Under the pieces are notes generated by a model, which did not search any database, was not told the origin of the DNA, and was given only the letters and a program-made list of their open reading frames with translations. Shown here one piece after another: positions 32,197 to 41,018 of a stretch of DNA of 41,816 nucleotides. Numbering within the stretch: the first letter of the stretch is position 1; every line of letters begins with the position of its first letter. Source of the DNA: DATGZX01 sp035296965 (GTDB lineage Bacteria > Planctomycetota > Planctomycetia > Gemmatales > Gemmataceae); assembly GCA_035296965.1 (NCBI GenBank), contig DATGZX010000117.1, positions 1-41,816 of the forward strand. Reading direction: 5' to 3'. The position numbers were made by a program, and so were the translations under genes.

Positions 32197-33426
32197 TCAG
32201 AGTCTCAGTGATCTGAAGCCTGCGCGAACATCTTCTGAAAGAAGTTGCGGCTGTTCCCAGGCCGCAAAGTGACCGCCTTTCTCGTGCCTCTTGTAATAGA
32301 CGAGTTTGGAGTACGCCTGCTCTGTCCAACTCCGCGGGGCCGGATAGAGCTCATCAGGGAAGACGCTCACGGCAACCGGGATGGAGACGCCTTTGGCATT
32401 GAAATACCCTTTCCCAAACCACTCCCAATAGAGGCGGGCGCCAGAAATCGCCGTGTTCGTCAACCAGGTGATCGTGATGTTGTCGAGGATGTCGTCGCGG
32501 GTGAGGCCCTCGGCTTGTCCTTGAAAGACGCGTGAGATCAGCTCGTAGCTGCGTGCGTCGTGATCGAGGAAATAAGCTGCTAGGCCGACGGGTGAGTCCG
32601 CGATTCCGTATAGAGTCTGCGGTCGCAGCCCCATCTGGAACCCGTAGGCGATCCCCTTTTGATAAACGAACTGCAGACGGTCGTAAGCGAGTTTCTCGTC
32701 GGCTGAGAGACCCGATGGCGCGGGTGTCCCCGAAAAGGCCGCGCCATCAATGTCGGCTGGAAAGATGCCGGGCATGTTGGTGTGGATGGCGAGCAATCCT
32801 TTCGGAGCTTGCACGCCCATCAGATCGACGATGACCGCGCCCCAGTCGCCGCCCTGCGCCACATAACTCGTGTAACCGAGTCGCTTCATCAGCACATCCC
32901 AGGCACGCGCGATCCGCTCGGGACCCCAGCCCGTAGAGGTCGGCTTGCCTGAAAACCCGTAGCCCGGCATCGAAGGGATCACGACGTCAAACGCGTCTTC
33001 CGACTTCCCACCGTGGGCCGTCGGATCGGTGAGTGGGCCGATGATCTTCAGCTGCTCGATGATCGAGCCGGGCCACCCGTGTGTGACGATGAGCGGCAAG
33101 GCATTTTCATGTTTCGAGCGAACGTGAATGAAATGAATGTCCAGCCCATCGATTTCGGTGATGAAATTCGGCAGGGCGTTCAGCTTGGCCTCGACCTTGC
33201 GCCAATCGTAATCTGTTGCCCAGTAACGGGCGAGTGCCTGCGTCGTCGCGAGCTGCACGCCTTGCGTTTGATCAGTGACCGTTTCCCGTTCGGGCCATTT
33301 TGTCGCCTTGATGCGCCTGCGCAGTTCGGTGAGCTCCGCTTCTGGAACACTCACATGAAACGGGCGAATCGCGCTCTTGTCAGCTAAACGCTCTCTCCCC
33401 TGTTGTATAGCGGTGGTTTGGGTCAT
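32197..33426 (-). CDS. Epoxide hydrolase (EphA/EHN type)
   Basis: A 409-aa alpha/beta-hydrolase that opens epoxides to diols. It has the N-terminal EHN domain (~20-125: IRPFHVSVPEAELTELRRRI, and WRKVEAKLNALP). The oxyanion motif THGWPGS is at ~115-121, the nucleophile is Asp194 in QGGDWGAV, and the base is His386 in KGGHFAAWEQP. PSMPGYGFSGKP is a family signature. The ATG at 33426 has AGGAGG 6 nt upstream; a frame extension to 33453 lacks an RBS. Soluble, without a signal peptide. Its substrate may be a xenobiotic or a lipid epoxide. A 23-bp tandem repeat lies upstream in the promoter region. Confidence 0.92.
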   Translation of the reverse strand: MTQTTAIQQGRERLADKSAIRPFHVSVPEAELTELRRRIKATKWPERETVTDQTQGVQLATTQALARYWATDYDWRKVEAKLNALPNFITEIDGLDIHFIHVRSKHENALPLIVTHGWPGSIIEQLKIIGPLTDPTAHGGKSEDAFDVVIPSMPGYGFSGKPTSTGWGPERIARAWDVLMKRLGYTSYVAQGGDWGAVIVDLMGVQAPKGLLAIHTNMPGIFPADIDGAAFSGTPAPSGLSADEKLAYDRLQFVYQKGIAYGFQMGLRPQTLYGIADSPVGLAAYFLDHDARSYELISRVFQGQAEGLTRDDILDNITITWLTNTAISGARLYWEWFGKGYFNAKGVSIPVAVSVFPDELYPAPRSWTEQAYSKLVYYKRHEKGGHFAAWEQPQLLSEDVRAGFRSLRL

Positions 33427-33470
33427 GGTGGCCTCCTGCTGTGAGACGGGCATCGGTAACTCTCCTTGAG

Positions 33471-33516
33471 GCGAATTGCGAAGCAGCTTTCCCGCGAATT
33501 GCGAAGCAGCTTACCC
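33471..33516. repeat. 23-bp tandem duplication
   Basis: Two adjacent copies of GCGAATTGCGAAGCAGCTT(T/A)CCC differ at one base. They sit 45-90 bases upstream of the epoxide hydrolase start, where they could be a doubled regulator site or a replication slippage product. Confidence 0.75.
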
Positions 33517-33725
33517 AACCCTGCCGGCAACGTCAGAGGTGAATGGCGAAAAAACGCCCCGAGGCCCTCGGTGACGCAAGCACGGCGGCCCATCGCCGAA
33601 ATATCAAACATTCCCCGTGAGAAGAAGGCAAACCCCATGCCGCGGCTAGCTATAGCTAGGCCCAGGCGCGCCGGGCATCTTCAATGCCTTGTCGAGCTTC
33701 GTCGCCGTGGAGAATCCGTTGGTTG

Positions 33726-34168
33726 CGCGCGTCGGTCGGATCGACAACCGCGGACAAGCCGATATTCGTTGCCGGCTTCGGTCGGACACACCTGCGCAGG
33801 TTCGCGTTACAGGGTGGGGCGCGGAGGGCACATCTACCAGCGCATTGAAACGTACCGAGGCGAGCACCTACCAAGAGCGCCACTGGCTCGGTCAATTCTG
33901 CGGCGCAGCTCCTCCAGCTTGGCGACGCGCCCCGCAATCGGACGCTTACACTTCAACCGGAAGTGGTGGGAAGGAAGGTTCTACCAGTTACCAGTAAACG
34001 CGGGACATTAGTTTTGTCCTCCAGATTTGTCCCGAAAGGAATGGGAGGACACTGCGGTGCCCGCTGGCAATGACGCTGATTCCTTGCTGGCCTTTGCCGG
34101 GTCGGGTTGCCGGGCAATCGACAATTCGAACGACCTCTCCGCGGTCATTCAGGCCCTTGACGAGTCCG
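33726..34168 (+). repeat. ~443-bp direct repeat, copy B
   Basis: Second copy of 27840-28283. Here the exonuclease-like frame stops shortly after IQALDES. The bases before it (33517-33725) contain no supported gene. The copy ends about 105 bases before the S9 peptidase start. Confidence 0.8.
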
Positions 34169-34274
34169 CCCGGCTCATCGACTGACTTCCCGTTGCAAGA
34201 CTTCCGGTTGCAAATGCGGATTCCGCGCGTTAGACGATAATGAACCGACAATTCAGTTGTACCGAGGTATCCCG

Positions 34275-36845
34275 ATGAGCATGCACCAACGCGTTGGGTG
34301 GTCGTTTCCTGTCCGAGGGTTGATTCCCCTCGCCTTGCCGATTTGCTGGTTACTGCCGATTCCCACGGGCGCGGGAGCCGAGCTCAAGCCGGTGACACAG
34401 GCGAACTACAAACAGGCCTTCCATTTCAGCGATTCATTCTTGCAGCAGTTCGTGTATGACGCCGCCCTGACACCGCACTGGATCGGCAAGACCGATAGCT
34501 TCTGGTATTCGTATCGAACGAGCAAGGGGACAAATTACTGGCGTGTCGATCCCGCCCGCCGGCTGAAGGCGCCACTTTTTGACCAGGCCAAGCTGGCCGC
34601 GCTATTGTCCGAGACGATCCACAAGCCCATGGACGCGACCCAGTTACCGTTGGCCCGCGTGACCATCAACGATGCCGGAACGAGCATCAAGTTCGTGGTC
34701 GAGGACACGCAATACGAATATGAGCTGGCAGACGGAAAGCTGACGAAGCTCGGCAAGGCGCCCGCGGCACCGCCGGCGCTGCCAGGGCGCGCTGGCCGGG
34801 CAATTACGCGCCGGATGTTTCAGGAAGTCCAGCAACAGCAGAGCGATTACGATCGCCAACAGGAGCAACTGCGTGCCGACCAGGGGCGCCGCGGTCAACG
34901 CAGTCCTCGGCCCGCGACCCAGGGTCGTCCTGGGGATTATCGCGTCCTTTCGCCCGACAAGAAAGCTTACGTCTTCGTACAGGACTACAATCTCTATCTG
35001 CTGGAGGCCGGCAAACCCCTCGAGACTCCCACGTTGCCCGTTCAACAGGCGACTCGGTTGAGCACGGACGGCGAACCGGAGCGCGCGTTCGGCAACATGG
35101 GCGTCTATGGCGCGGGCATGGACGACGGCGTGCCCCCGCCGCGCGCGGAATGGTCGCCTGATGCGAAGTCTTTCTATGCCACGCGCGTGGATGGCCGGGG
35201 CGTTCAGGAGTTGTTTCTGATCAATTCCCTCACCCTGCCGCGTCCCAGCCTCGAGAAGTACAAGTATCCTGTGCCCGGCGAGGAAAACTCGCGCCGGATG
35301 GAACTGTATATTTGTGATCGGTCCGCCAAAAAGCTGCTGCGTGTCGCGCCGCACTGGCCGGCAGAAGTGTACACCGACATACATTGGGGAAAGACCTCGG
35401 ATGAGCTCCGGTTCACGCGCCGGGACCGTCTCTGGCGCCACGGGGAGGTGTGCAGCGTTAATGTCCACACTGGCGAGGTCAAGTCTCTGATCCAGGAAGC
35501 GATCGAGAACGCCAACGTCACGTTTGAGCCGATTCAGTACGTCGATCCGGGCGATGAGATGATCTGTTGGTCGGAACGGAGTGGTTGGGGACATTTCTAT
35601 CTTTATGGTCGCGACGGCAAATTCAAAAACCCTGTCACCAGCGGTCCTTTCCGAGCGAGTCGAGTTGTCGCCGTCGATTCCAAGAGGCGCCTCCTGTTCT
35701 TCCAGGGGAACGGCCGCGAGCAAGGCGAAAACGTCTATTACGGCCACCTGTACTGTGTGGGCCTGGACGGCACCGGGATGACCCTCATGGACCCAGGAAA
35801 CGCCGACCATCGATCGGAGCTCGCGCCGTCGCACATGTTCGTGGTAGATAATTGCTCGCGCGTGGATATGACGCCACGCTCGATTCTCCGCGACGCGCGC
35901 GGCCAGGAGCTGATGCAGCTTGAACAAGGCGATTTATCGCGCCTCTACGAGGTCGGATGGAAGATGCCGGAGCGATTCGTGGTCAAGGCGGCAGATGGAG
36001 TGACGGAACTATATGGCAACCTGTGGAGGCCCTTCGACTTCGATCCCAAGAAGAAATACCCGATCATCGCCCACGTCTATCCAGGTCCACAAGGGGAAGG
36101 CGTCACGCACACGTTTTCGGCCGTTAGCCCCGACCAGCAGTTGGCCCAGCTTGGCTTCATCGTTGTCCAGGTAGGACACCGCGGCGGAGCGCCGAATCGT
36201 TCCAAGGCGTACGCCAGCTACGGCTACTACAACCTGCGTGATTACGGCCTGGCGGACAAGAAGGTCGCGATCGAGGAACTGGCCGCGCGCTACCCTTCCA
36301 TCGACATCGACAGGGTGGGGATTTTCGGCCATTCCGGCGGAGGCTTCATGTCGGCCGCGGCAGTCCTGCAGAAGCCCTACAACGAGTTTTTCAAGGCGGC
36401 GGTAGCCTCTTCCGGCAATCACGACAACAACATCTACAACAATGGCTGGGCTGAGCGCTACCACGGCATGAAGGAGCTGCCAGCGGAGAAAGGCGACAAA
36501 GACCACGCGCATTACCAGATTCAGGTGCCGTCCAACTCCGAACTCGCGGCCAACCTCAAGGGCGCCTTGCTCCTTGTGCACGGCGACCTGGACAACAATG
36601 TTCACCCGGCCAACACGATGCGCCTGGTCGACGCATTGATCAAGGCCAACAAGCGCTTCGACATGCTGATCATGCCCGGGAAACGTCACGGCTACGGCGA
36701 ATATCAGGCTTATTTCCAACAGCGCCTGTGGGATTTCTTCGCCGATCACCTCCTGGGGGATCCACAGACCGGCGCGGATATTTACCAGAAGCAGGAAAGC
36801 CATCCACAACATCGAAGTTCAGAGCCTAGCCAGAAACTCGACTGA
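34275..36845 (+). CDS. S9 family peptidase (dipeptidyl peptidase IV-like), secreted
   Basis: An 856-aa exported serine peptidase that releases dipeptides or oligopeptides. A signal peptide lies within residues ~10-40 (LIPLALPICWLLPIPTGAGA). A Gln/Arg-rich low-complexity segment (~190-220: EVQQQQSDYDRQQEQLRADQ) is inserted in the beta-propeller, which ends near 570. The C-terminal catalytic domain has Ser687 in FGHSGGGF, Asp773 in HGDLDNNVH and His805 in GKRHGYG. The elbow is GHSGGG rather than the DPP4 GWSYGG. A start at 34275 is chosen (CGAGGT upstream); an ATG two codons later is possible. Monocistronic, following repeat copy B. Confidence 0.92.
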   Translation: MSMHQRVGWSFPVRGLIPLALPICWLLPIPTGAGAELKPVTQANYKQAFHFSDSFLQQFVYDAALTPHWIGKTDSFWYSYRTSKGTNYWRVDPARRLKAPLFDQAKLAALLSETIHKPMDATQLPLARVTINDAGTSIKFVVEDTQYEYELADGKLTKLGKAPAAPPALPGRAGRAITRRMFQEVQQQQSDYDRQQEQLRADQGRRGQRSPRPATQGRPGDYRVLSPDKKAYVFVQDYNLYLLEAGKPLETPTLPVQQATRLSTDGEPERAFGNMGVYGAGMDDGVPPPRAEWSPDAKSFYATRVDGRGVQELFLINSLTLPRPSLEKYKYPVPGEENSRRMELYICDRSAKKLLRVAPHWPAEVYTDIHWGKTSDELRFTRRDRLWRHGEVCSVNVHTGEVKSLIQEAIENANVTFEPIQYVDPGDEMICWSERSGWGHFYLYGRDGKFKNPVTSGPFRASRVVAVDSKRRLLFFQGNGREQGENVYYGHLYCVGLDGTGMTLMDPGNADHRSELAPSHMFVVDNCSRVDMTPRSILRDARGQELMQLEQGDLSRLYEVGWKMPERFVVKAADGVTELYGNLWRPFDFDPKKKYPIIAHVYPGPQGEGVTHTFSAVSPDQQLAQLGFIVVQVGHRGGAPNRSKAYASYGYYNLRDYGLADKKVAIEELAARYPSIDIDRVGIFGHSGGGFMSAAAVLQKPYNEFFKAAVASSGNHDNNIYNNGWAERYHGMKELPAEKGDKDHAHYQIQVPSNSELAANLKGALLLVHGDLDNNVHPANTMRLVDALIKANKRFDMLIMPGKRHGYGEYQAYFQQRLWDFFADHLLGDPQTGADIYQKQESHPQHRSSEPSQKLD

Positions 36846-37343
36846 TCCGGCAGGTTGAATGACGCGATTGCGGCCGTCGGGCTCGATCTGCTTGGGCAGA
36901 TTTGCCAAGACACGTATGCAGCTGAATGGCTGCCTTGTAACGTCAAAATTGGCACCTTCGCGGACGCACCCCAGACAACACGTCTGGGATCGACTTTCCA
37001 TCCTATTCTGATCGATGAGATCCCCAGCCGAGCATTTTTGCGGATTTTTCCAGGGAATCGGGCTCGTCATGAGAAACGGCAATTCCCAAAAAGAATAGTA
37101 AGAGAATCCCTAATATCGCGTGAAATTCGCCTCCCAATGCATTTTGCGCCAAGGGGCCTTTTTAGTCCCAAAATGATCACCACGCAAAAAGCCCGTGTTT
37201 TTGACACTTTCTGGGGCCTCGACCTGGTATTTCGCGGGGGCCCCATTCTCAATATTCGTAGGCGGTGGCGAAAACCGCGTGTTTTCCGCGATTTTTGCAA
37301 AGTGCGGATTTCGCATTCAGGCGCCTTTTTGTCCTCCCAGTTG
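36846..37343. other. Intergenic gap, no gene seen
   Basis: Both strands have open frames here, but their translations are not protein-like and codon use is poor. The stretch 37090-37300 is richer in A/T runs than its surroundings. I see no RNA gene or clear promoter in it. Confidence 0.45.
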
Positions 37344-37509
37344 TGCGCGGGTCTCCGACCCTCGCACTGAGGCTGACCGCAGGTCTCCAGAGCCAGGGGG
37401 AGACCTGCGGTCGGCGCTTACGGGTGCCTTTGAGTGGGATTGTTTGGTGAACTGGGGGTGGGGAGACCTTCGGTCGCCGAGCGGCGGGGTCAGAGACCCG
37501 CGCCGAGCG
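37344..37509 (+). mobile_element. RAYT/REP element remnant with gene deleted
   Basis: A left REP-like end (GTGCGCGGGTCTCCGACC) runs into a hairpin (GACCGCAGGTCTCC / GGAGACCTGCGGTC). About 28 bases that encode the last RAYT residues (VPLSGIVW-stop, 37424-37449) follow, then a full right REP end (37459-37509). The rest of the transposase gene is missing. It ends 6 bases from the methyltransferase stop codon. Confidence 0.75.
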
Positions 37510-37514
37510 CGACC

Positions 37515-38570
37515 TCATGGTCGCGCCTCGAGGACCAGGTTGAACAGCGTTTGCGTGGCGCGCCGGAAGCGGGTGAAGCCGCCGCGTGTGACCACGTCGC
37601 GCAAGCGTGCTTCGCCGGCCTGGGCGCCGAGAGCGGGGCCGTTGTGCGCCAGAGATGCGGGCACGCACACCATCGTGGAAGCGGCATACATCATGCGGCC
37701 CACAGGATTCAGGTTCTCCTCGACCAGATCGTTGGCGAAGGGCTCCACGATCATCCAGGTGCCGTCAGGCGCCAGGGTTTCGTGAACATGGCGGGCCGCG
37801 CCGACAGGATCGCCCATGTCGTGCAAGCAATCGAAGTGCGCCACCAGTGTATAGTCTTTGCCCGGATAGTCCGTCGAGCGCGCGACCTCGAAGCGCACTC
37901 GGTCCGCTACCCCTGCCTGCTCGGCCCGCGTGCGCGCCACGCGAATCGAGCCTTCGTGAAAATCGAAGCCGGCAAATTGGGATTGGGGGTAAGCCTTGGC
38001 CATGATGATCGTCGACGCTCCGTGCCCGCAGCCAATGTCGGCGACCTTCGCGCCCTGGCGGAGCTTTGCCTCCACACCGACCAGGGCCGGGATCCATTCC
38101 TTGGTGAGATGGCCCAGGTAACCGGGTCGAAACAAGCGCTCGGTGCCGATGAACAGGCGCGGGTCATGAGCGCACCAATCCATGCCTTCCCCGGTACGGA
38201 AGTTTTGCAGGGCCTGCGGCTCGGCGGCGAACATGGCAGCGATGCTCTGAAAAGAGCCGGCCACGAAAACCGGGCTGTTCTCGTCCGCCAGGGCGGCTGC
38301 TTGCTCTTCGGGCAAGGTGTACTTCCCAGTGGCGGCATCATAGGTTACATAGCCGCCCGCCGCCTGGTTACCAAGCCATTCGCGAATGTAGCGTTCTGCA
38401 GTGCCCGTCCGCGTAGCCAGCTCGGCCGGGGTCAGCGGCCCGGCAGTTGCCAGCGTCTTGTAGAGCCCGAGTTGATCGCCGATCAGGACCAGCACGGCAC
38501 TCATAGCGGCACCAATGTCGCCGAGCGCTTTCTGCATGAACTCCTTCAACTTGCCTTCATCGATAGCCAT
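37515..38570 (-). CDS. Class I SAM-dependent methyltransferase (Rv2258c-like)
   Basis: A 351-aa methyltransferase with an N-terminal winged-helix/dimerisation domain (~1-110: LIGDQLGLYKTLATAGPLTP, ELATRTGTAERYIREWLGN). A Rossmann SAM-binding domain follows: motif I VADIGCGHGAS, acidic loop FAGFDFHEGSI, FDCLHDMGDP and WMIVEPFAND. This layout is that of the Rv2258c-like and O-methyltransferase groups; small aromatic or lipid-like substrates are usual. The ATG at 38570 has GGAGG upstream, and that GGAGG lies in a small hairpin. A TTG at 38585 is rejected because it would overlap the RBS. The acceptor substrate is unknown. Confidence 0.9.
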   Translation of the reverse strand: MAIDEGKLKEFMQKALGDIGAAMSAVLVLIGDQLGLYKTLATAGPLTPAELATRTGTAERYIREWLGNQAAGGYVTYDAATGKYTLPEEQAAALADENSPVFVAGSFQSIAAMFAAEPQALQNFRTGEGMDWCAHDPRLFIGTERLFRPGYLGHLTKEWIPALVGVEAKLRQGAKVADIGCGHGASTIIMAKAYPQSQFAGFDFHEGSIRVARTRAEQAGVADRVRFEVARSTDYPGKDYTLVAHFDCLHDMGDPVGAARHVHETLAPDGTWMIVEPFANDLVEENLNPVGRMMYAASTMVCVPASLAHNGPALGAQAGEARLRDVVTRGGFTRFRRATQTLFNLVLEARP

Positions 38571-38578
38571 CGGTGTTG

Positions 38579-38592
38579 CCTCCAAAAGGAGG
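38579..38592 (-). promoter_or_regulatory. Hairpin containing the methyltransferase ribosome-binding site
   Basis: On the minus strand CCTCC-TTTT-GGAGG is a perfect 5-bp stem whose 3' arm is the Shine-Dalgarno sequence of the methyltransferase gene. It could dampen translation, but a stem this short may be coincidence. Confidence 0.4.
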
Positions 38593-38700
38593 ATGGCATG
38601 CCATTCCTGCCAGAGGAACGGAAGCCGTTACCTTACCATGCTGGCAGGATCTTACGGCAGGGCCGCATTGAAGTCGAGAATAATCCCATACTCCCCCAGC

Positions 38701-38808
38701 TGTGCGCGGGTCTCTGACCCCGCACGCGGACTGACCGGAGGTCTCCCCGAACTCGAGGAGACCTCCGGTCAGAGGTTGCGACGAGGCCCGGAGACCTGAG
38801 CCGAGCGC
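38701..38808. repeat. REP pair (REPIN-like) without transposase
   Basis: Two REP-type sequences face each other. Perfect 16-base arms (CTGACCGGAGGTCTCC at 38731, reverse complement at 38757) enclose 10 bases, and the outer parts (GTGCGCGGGTCTCTGACC and a GAGACCTGAGCCGAGCGC-like end) pair partly. It is related to 11759-11860 and to the RAYT element ends. The following 38809-39022 stretch contains no supported gene and drops in G+C. Confidence 0.8.
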
Positions 38809-39022
38809 AAAGGAAGCTCCTCATCTCAATGAAGTTTAACGCGCTTCTGCGCGTAGCCGCCGTGAACGCTTTGGAGTGAATAGCCAGGCCCGAGGCGACG
38901 ACGGTTTTACAGATGCTTGCCCCGGGTTGCACCCGAAGCAAAATTGGGGTAGTGGTACAGTTTGAAAAAACTTTCTCTGGGATAAGCGTGGGCTTATGCG
39001 TTGGGATCTAATAAACGGTGGC

Positions 39023-39340
39023 TTATGGGTTCGGGGCAGGTACATTGGCTGGGGCTGGATTAGGCGGAAGCGGATTTTCAGGCGATTTGTTGACGATGCT
39101 TTCGATGATTCCTTGCGTCCCAGCACCAATCTGGAAGGCTAGGTATTCATTCTGCACGCCGTAGATAAGCACGAGTATCCCGCCGATCATGGCCAAGAAA
39201 GTCCTTGCAATCCAGAAACCCTTTTGACTATAACGGGCCGGAAGCGGCCGTCCTCGCTCATATGAGTACACAATTTTCAGAAGCTCCACTGCAAAGCTTC
39301 CAGTGACTCCAAGCCCAAACAAGATGACGAAATGAATCAT
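39023..39340 (-). CDS. Small membrane protein with Pro/Asn-rich tail
   Basis: A 105-aa protein with two predicted membrane helices (about 3-22, HFVILFGLGVTGSFAVELL, and 44-66, ARTFLAMIGGILVLIYG) and a C-terminal tail dominated by Pro, Ala and Asn (NPLPPNPAPANVPAPNP). Its ATG overlaps the TGA of the upstream gene (ATGA), so translation is coupled. No family is recognised. It belongs to the lower-G+C block at the right of the window and could be encoded by a mobile element. Confidence 0.7.
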   Translation of the reverse strand: MIHFVILFGLGVTGSFAVELLKIVYSYERGRPLPARYSQKGFWIARTFLAMIGGILVLIYGVQNEYLAFQIGAGTQGIIESIVNKSPENPLPPNPAPANVPAPNP

Positions 39341-39753
39341 CGCGAATCGTCCGGTGGCTTGCCTTCTCTCTTTTCAAACGATGGCTCATCGCCAGCTATG
39401 TATGATCTGATCCGTTCAAGCTTGCGAATGAATTGTGAGTCGCTGCATTCGGCAGTCACGCGAATGAATTGCGCCGCAAACCCAAGAAAGATTGCTGCAA
39501 ATACACTAAAGGCTAGCGCCGGAAAGACTTGTCCGTAGTAGCCAAAAAGAATAGCGTTTGAGACTCCTACCGCGAACATCGCGAGGCATTCGACCAGATG
39601 CCGTGTCTTCTCATCCATTGTCCTAGAAGCTGGAGTCGGTTTAACTATCACGACTATGGCTCCCATGAGCGTGACAAGGAGCAAAGCGATTAGGCCGCTC
39701 CAGCCCCCAGATGCAATGAAAGTTTCGTCAAAAGAAGCCAGAAAAATCTGCAT
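39337..39753 (-). CDS. Small three-helix membrane protein
   Basis: A 138-aa protein with membrane segments at about 18-37 (WSGLIALLLVTLMGAIVVI), 57-74 and 76-95 (FPALAFSVFAAIFLGFAAQ), and a charged C-terminal tail (SFEKREGKPPDDSR). GGGAG lies 7 nt before the ATG at 39753. It is the first gene of a two-gene unit with the overlapping small membrane protein. No known family is recognised. The leader contains a long stem-loop (39775-39819). Confidence 0.7.
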   Translation of the reverse strand: MQIFLASFDETFIASGGWSGLIALLLVTLMGAIVVIVKPTPASRTMDEKTRHLVECLAMFAVGVSNAILFGYYGQVFPALAFSVFAAIFLGFAAQFIRVTAECSDSQFIRKLERIRSYIAGDEPSFEKREGKPPDDSR

Positions 39754-39774
39754 AAAAACTCCCTATCGGGTTTT

Positions 39775-39819
39775 GCTCGCTCAACGCCAGCCGGGAGTAC
39801 AGCGTTGCGCTGAGCGAGC
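39775..39819. promoter_or_regulatory. Stem-loop in the leader of the membrane protein pair
   Basis: The arms GCTCGCTCAACGC (39775) and GCGCTGAGCGAGC (39807) pair at 12 of 13 positions around 19 bases. It lies 22 bases upstream of the start codon at 39753 on the minus strand. It may be an operator or an mRNA leader structure; there is no T-run in either direction at the right place for a terminator. Confidence 0.5.
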
Positions 39820-39968
39820 CGAGCCGGTCATGACTCCGGCCATCCCGATGTTGTGATTTTATGGATCATGCAGGTAGCTTGGAAGGCAACCTCTTGAGTT
39901 AGTTGCCGAAAAATCTGGCCCACGGATAGGATAAGCATCGGCAATGGGATTAGCAGCCCAGAGAACGC

Positions 39969-39995
39969 AAAAAGACCAGGCATCTTGCCAGGTCT
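39969..39995 (-). terminator. Intrinsic terminator of the IS1-like transposase gene
   Basis: On the minus strand AGACCTGGC-AAGAT-GCCTGGTCT forms a stem with one internal mismatch, followed by TTTTT. It begins 24 bases beyond the transposase stop codon. Confidence 0.75.
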
Positions 39996-40018
39996 TGCGC
40001 TTCCGCAAATCCCAAAAA

Positions 40019-40864
40019 TCACTCCTCCAGCCTGCCCAGCAACTCCTCCAACGTCCAAGGATGCCCAGCCATCTTCGCTGCCATCGCAGGCGTACCTGGC
40101 AGCGACCCATGCATCCAGCAGAAGTTGTAATACGCGATATACAGGCTCGTACAGGCCACTAGGTTCTCCCATTTCTTGCTGAAACCCAGAGCGAGGCGAG
40201 TGAATCGCTTCATGAACGTCCTGATCGAAAGGTTCTGCCTCTCGACGTGCGAGGTGCAGATCGACTTTTTGGTAATGTCGCCAAGGATTACTCGCCTGAT
40301 GGTTGTAAGCAAGTCTGGGGGCGCGTATCGCCCCGTTTCGAGCTGCCCATAGTCCTTGATGAGTACCCCATAGTTGACGAGCCCGCTGAACGCCTCATCG
40401 ACAGCACTGGGGTACGCGAGCCAACCATCTGTGCTCACCTGGGGATAAGTCCTGCGCTCGTTCAGGCGTGGAGGGACCAGGCGACTGACCAGATCATCCA
40501 TGAAAAACCGCGTCGTTTCCATCGTGCGTTTGCCAATCACGAAGGAAGGAATCAGCTTGGTTTCGAGGTCCAGGGCCACGAACAGGAATTGATCGCCAAG
40601 CTTTGGGTTGCGCGCCTCGATAGCAGACAGGCGACGTTGTTTTTTCTTGCAAAAAGTCCAGATTTCATCACATTCAAGATGTTTTAAGTCTAAATCGCGC
40701 ATCTTCGTATCGAGGAAGCCCCTGCACTTCCCCCCCACAGAGACCATCAGGCGCATGATCGTATCACGATGCACGCCAGTCAGGCGCTCGACCGAGCGAA
40801 TGCTGTTGCCCTCGACCAGCAGATGGAGGGCAACGATCTGCTTTTCCAAAGGAAGCGTGTACAT
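40019..40864 (-). CDS. IS1-family-like transposase
   Basis: A 281-aa DDE transposase of the large IS1-like group, encoded in a single frame without the frameshift of classical IS1. It has an N-terminal HTH (VALHLLVEGNSIRSVERLTG, VHRDTIMRLM) and catalytic residues Asp66 in ECDEIW, Asp146 in STDGWLAY and Glu208 in SHVERQN. The C-terminal YIAYYNFCWMHGSL and TPAMAAKMAGHPW are typical of this group. The ATG at 40864 has a modest AAAGG before it. An intrinsic terminator follows. I could not identify terminal inverted repeats or a target duplication, so the element's ends are undefined. It may have come in with the surrounding lower-G+C block. Confidence 0.88.
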   Translation of the reverse strand: MYTLPLEKQIVALHLLVEGNSIRSVERLTGVHRDTIMRLMVSVGGKCRGFLDTKMRDLDLKHLECDEIWTFCKKKQRRLSAIEARNPKLGDQFLFVALDLETKLIPSFVIGKRTMETTRFFMDDLVSRLVPPRLNERRTYPQVSTDGWLAYPSAVDEAFSGLVNYGVLIKDYGQLETGRYAPPDLLTTIRRVILGDITKKSICTSHVERQNLSIRTFMKRFTRLALGFSKKWENLVACTSLYIAYYNFCWMHGSLPGTPAMAAKMAGHPWTLEELLGRLEE

Positions 40865-40896
40865 AGCGAACCTTTCGCGTCTGGGGCAGGCTCGCT

Positions 40897-40924
40897 AGAA
40901 TGCAAGTTGCATAGGCTGCATTCT
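40897..40924. promoter_or_regulatory. Hairpin upstream of the transposase gene
   Basis: AGAATGCA (40897) and TGCATTCT (40917) are perfect 8-base arms around 12 bases, 33 bases upstream of the transposase start. Outside it, CTGGGGCAGGCTC (from 40881) and its partial inverse near 40942-40956 extend the symmetry. It could be an IS end or a protection structure against read-through expression. Confidence 0.45.
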
Positions 40925-40949
40925 GGCGTTAACCCGCCGAGTGAGTCTG

Positions 40950-40989
40950 CCCCTGGAATCGTTAGCGCGACTCCAGGGGTTTTCTTTTG
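40950..40989 (+). terminator. Rho-independent terminator
   Basis: CCCCTGGA (40950-40957) and TCCAGGGG (40972-40979) form a perfect 8-bp stem followed by TTTTCTTTT, a textbook plus-strand terminator. There is no plus-strand gene immediately upstream; it may insulate the RHH gene from transcription entering from the transposase side. Confidence 0.75.
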
Positions 40990-41018
40990 CTGAGAACCTC
41001 TCCCAGCACTTCAGTAAT

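Noticed and set aside
33423..33638. 71-codon minus-strand frame upstream of the epoxide hydrolase
   Set aside because: It overlaps the hydrolase ribosome-binding site and the 23-bp tandem repeat, and lacks protein-like composition.
34644..35927. 427-codon open frame antisense to the S9 peptidase
   Set aside because: The plus-strand frame has the beta-propeller and S9 triad; the antisense product is Arg/His/Ala-rich shadow sequence.
37434..38717. 427-codon plus-strand frame across the methyltransferase
   Set aside because: It starts in a RAYT remnant and is antisense to a methyltransferase with clear SAM motifs.
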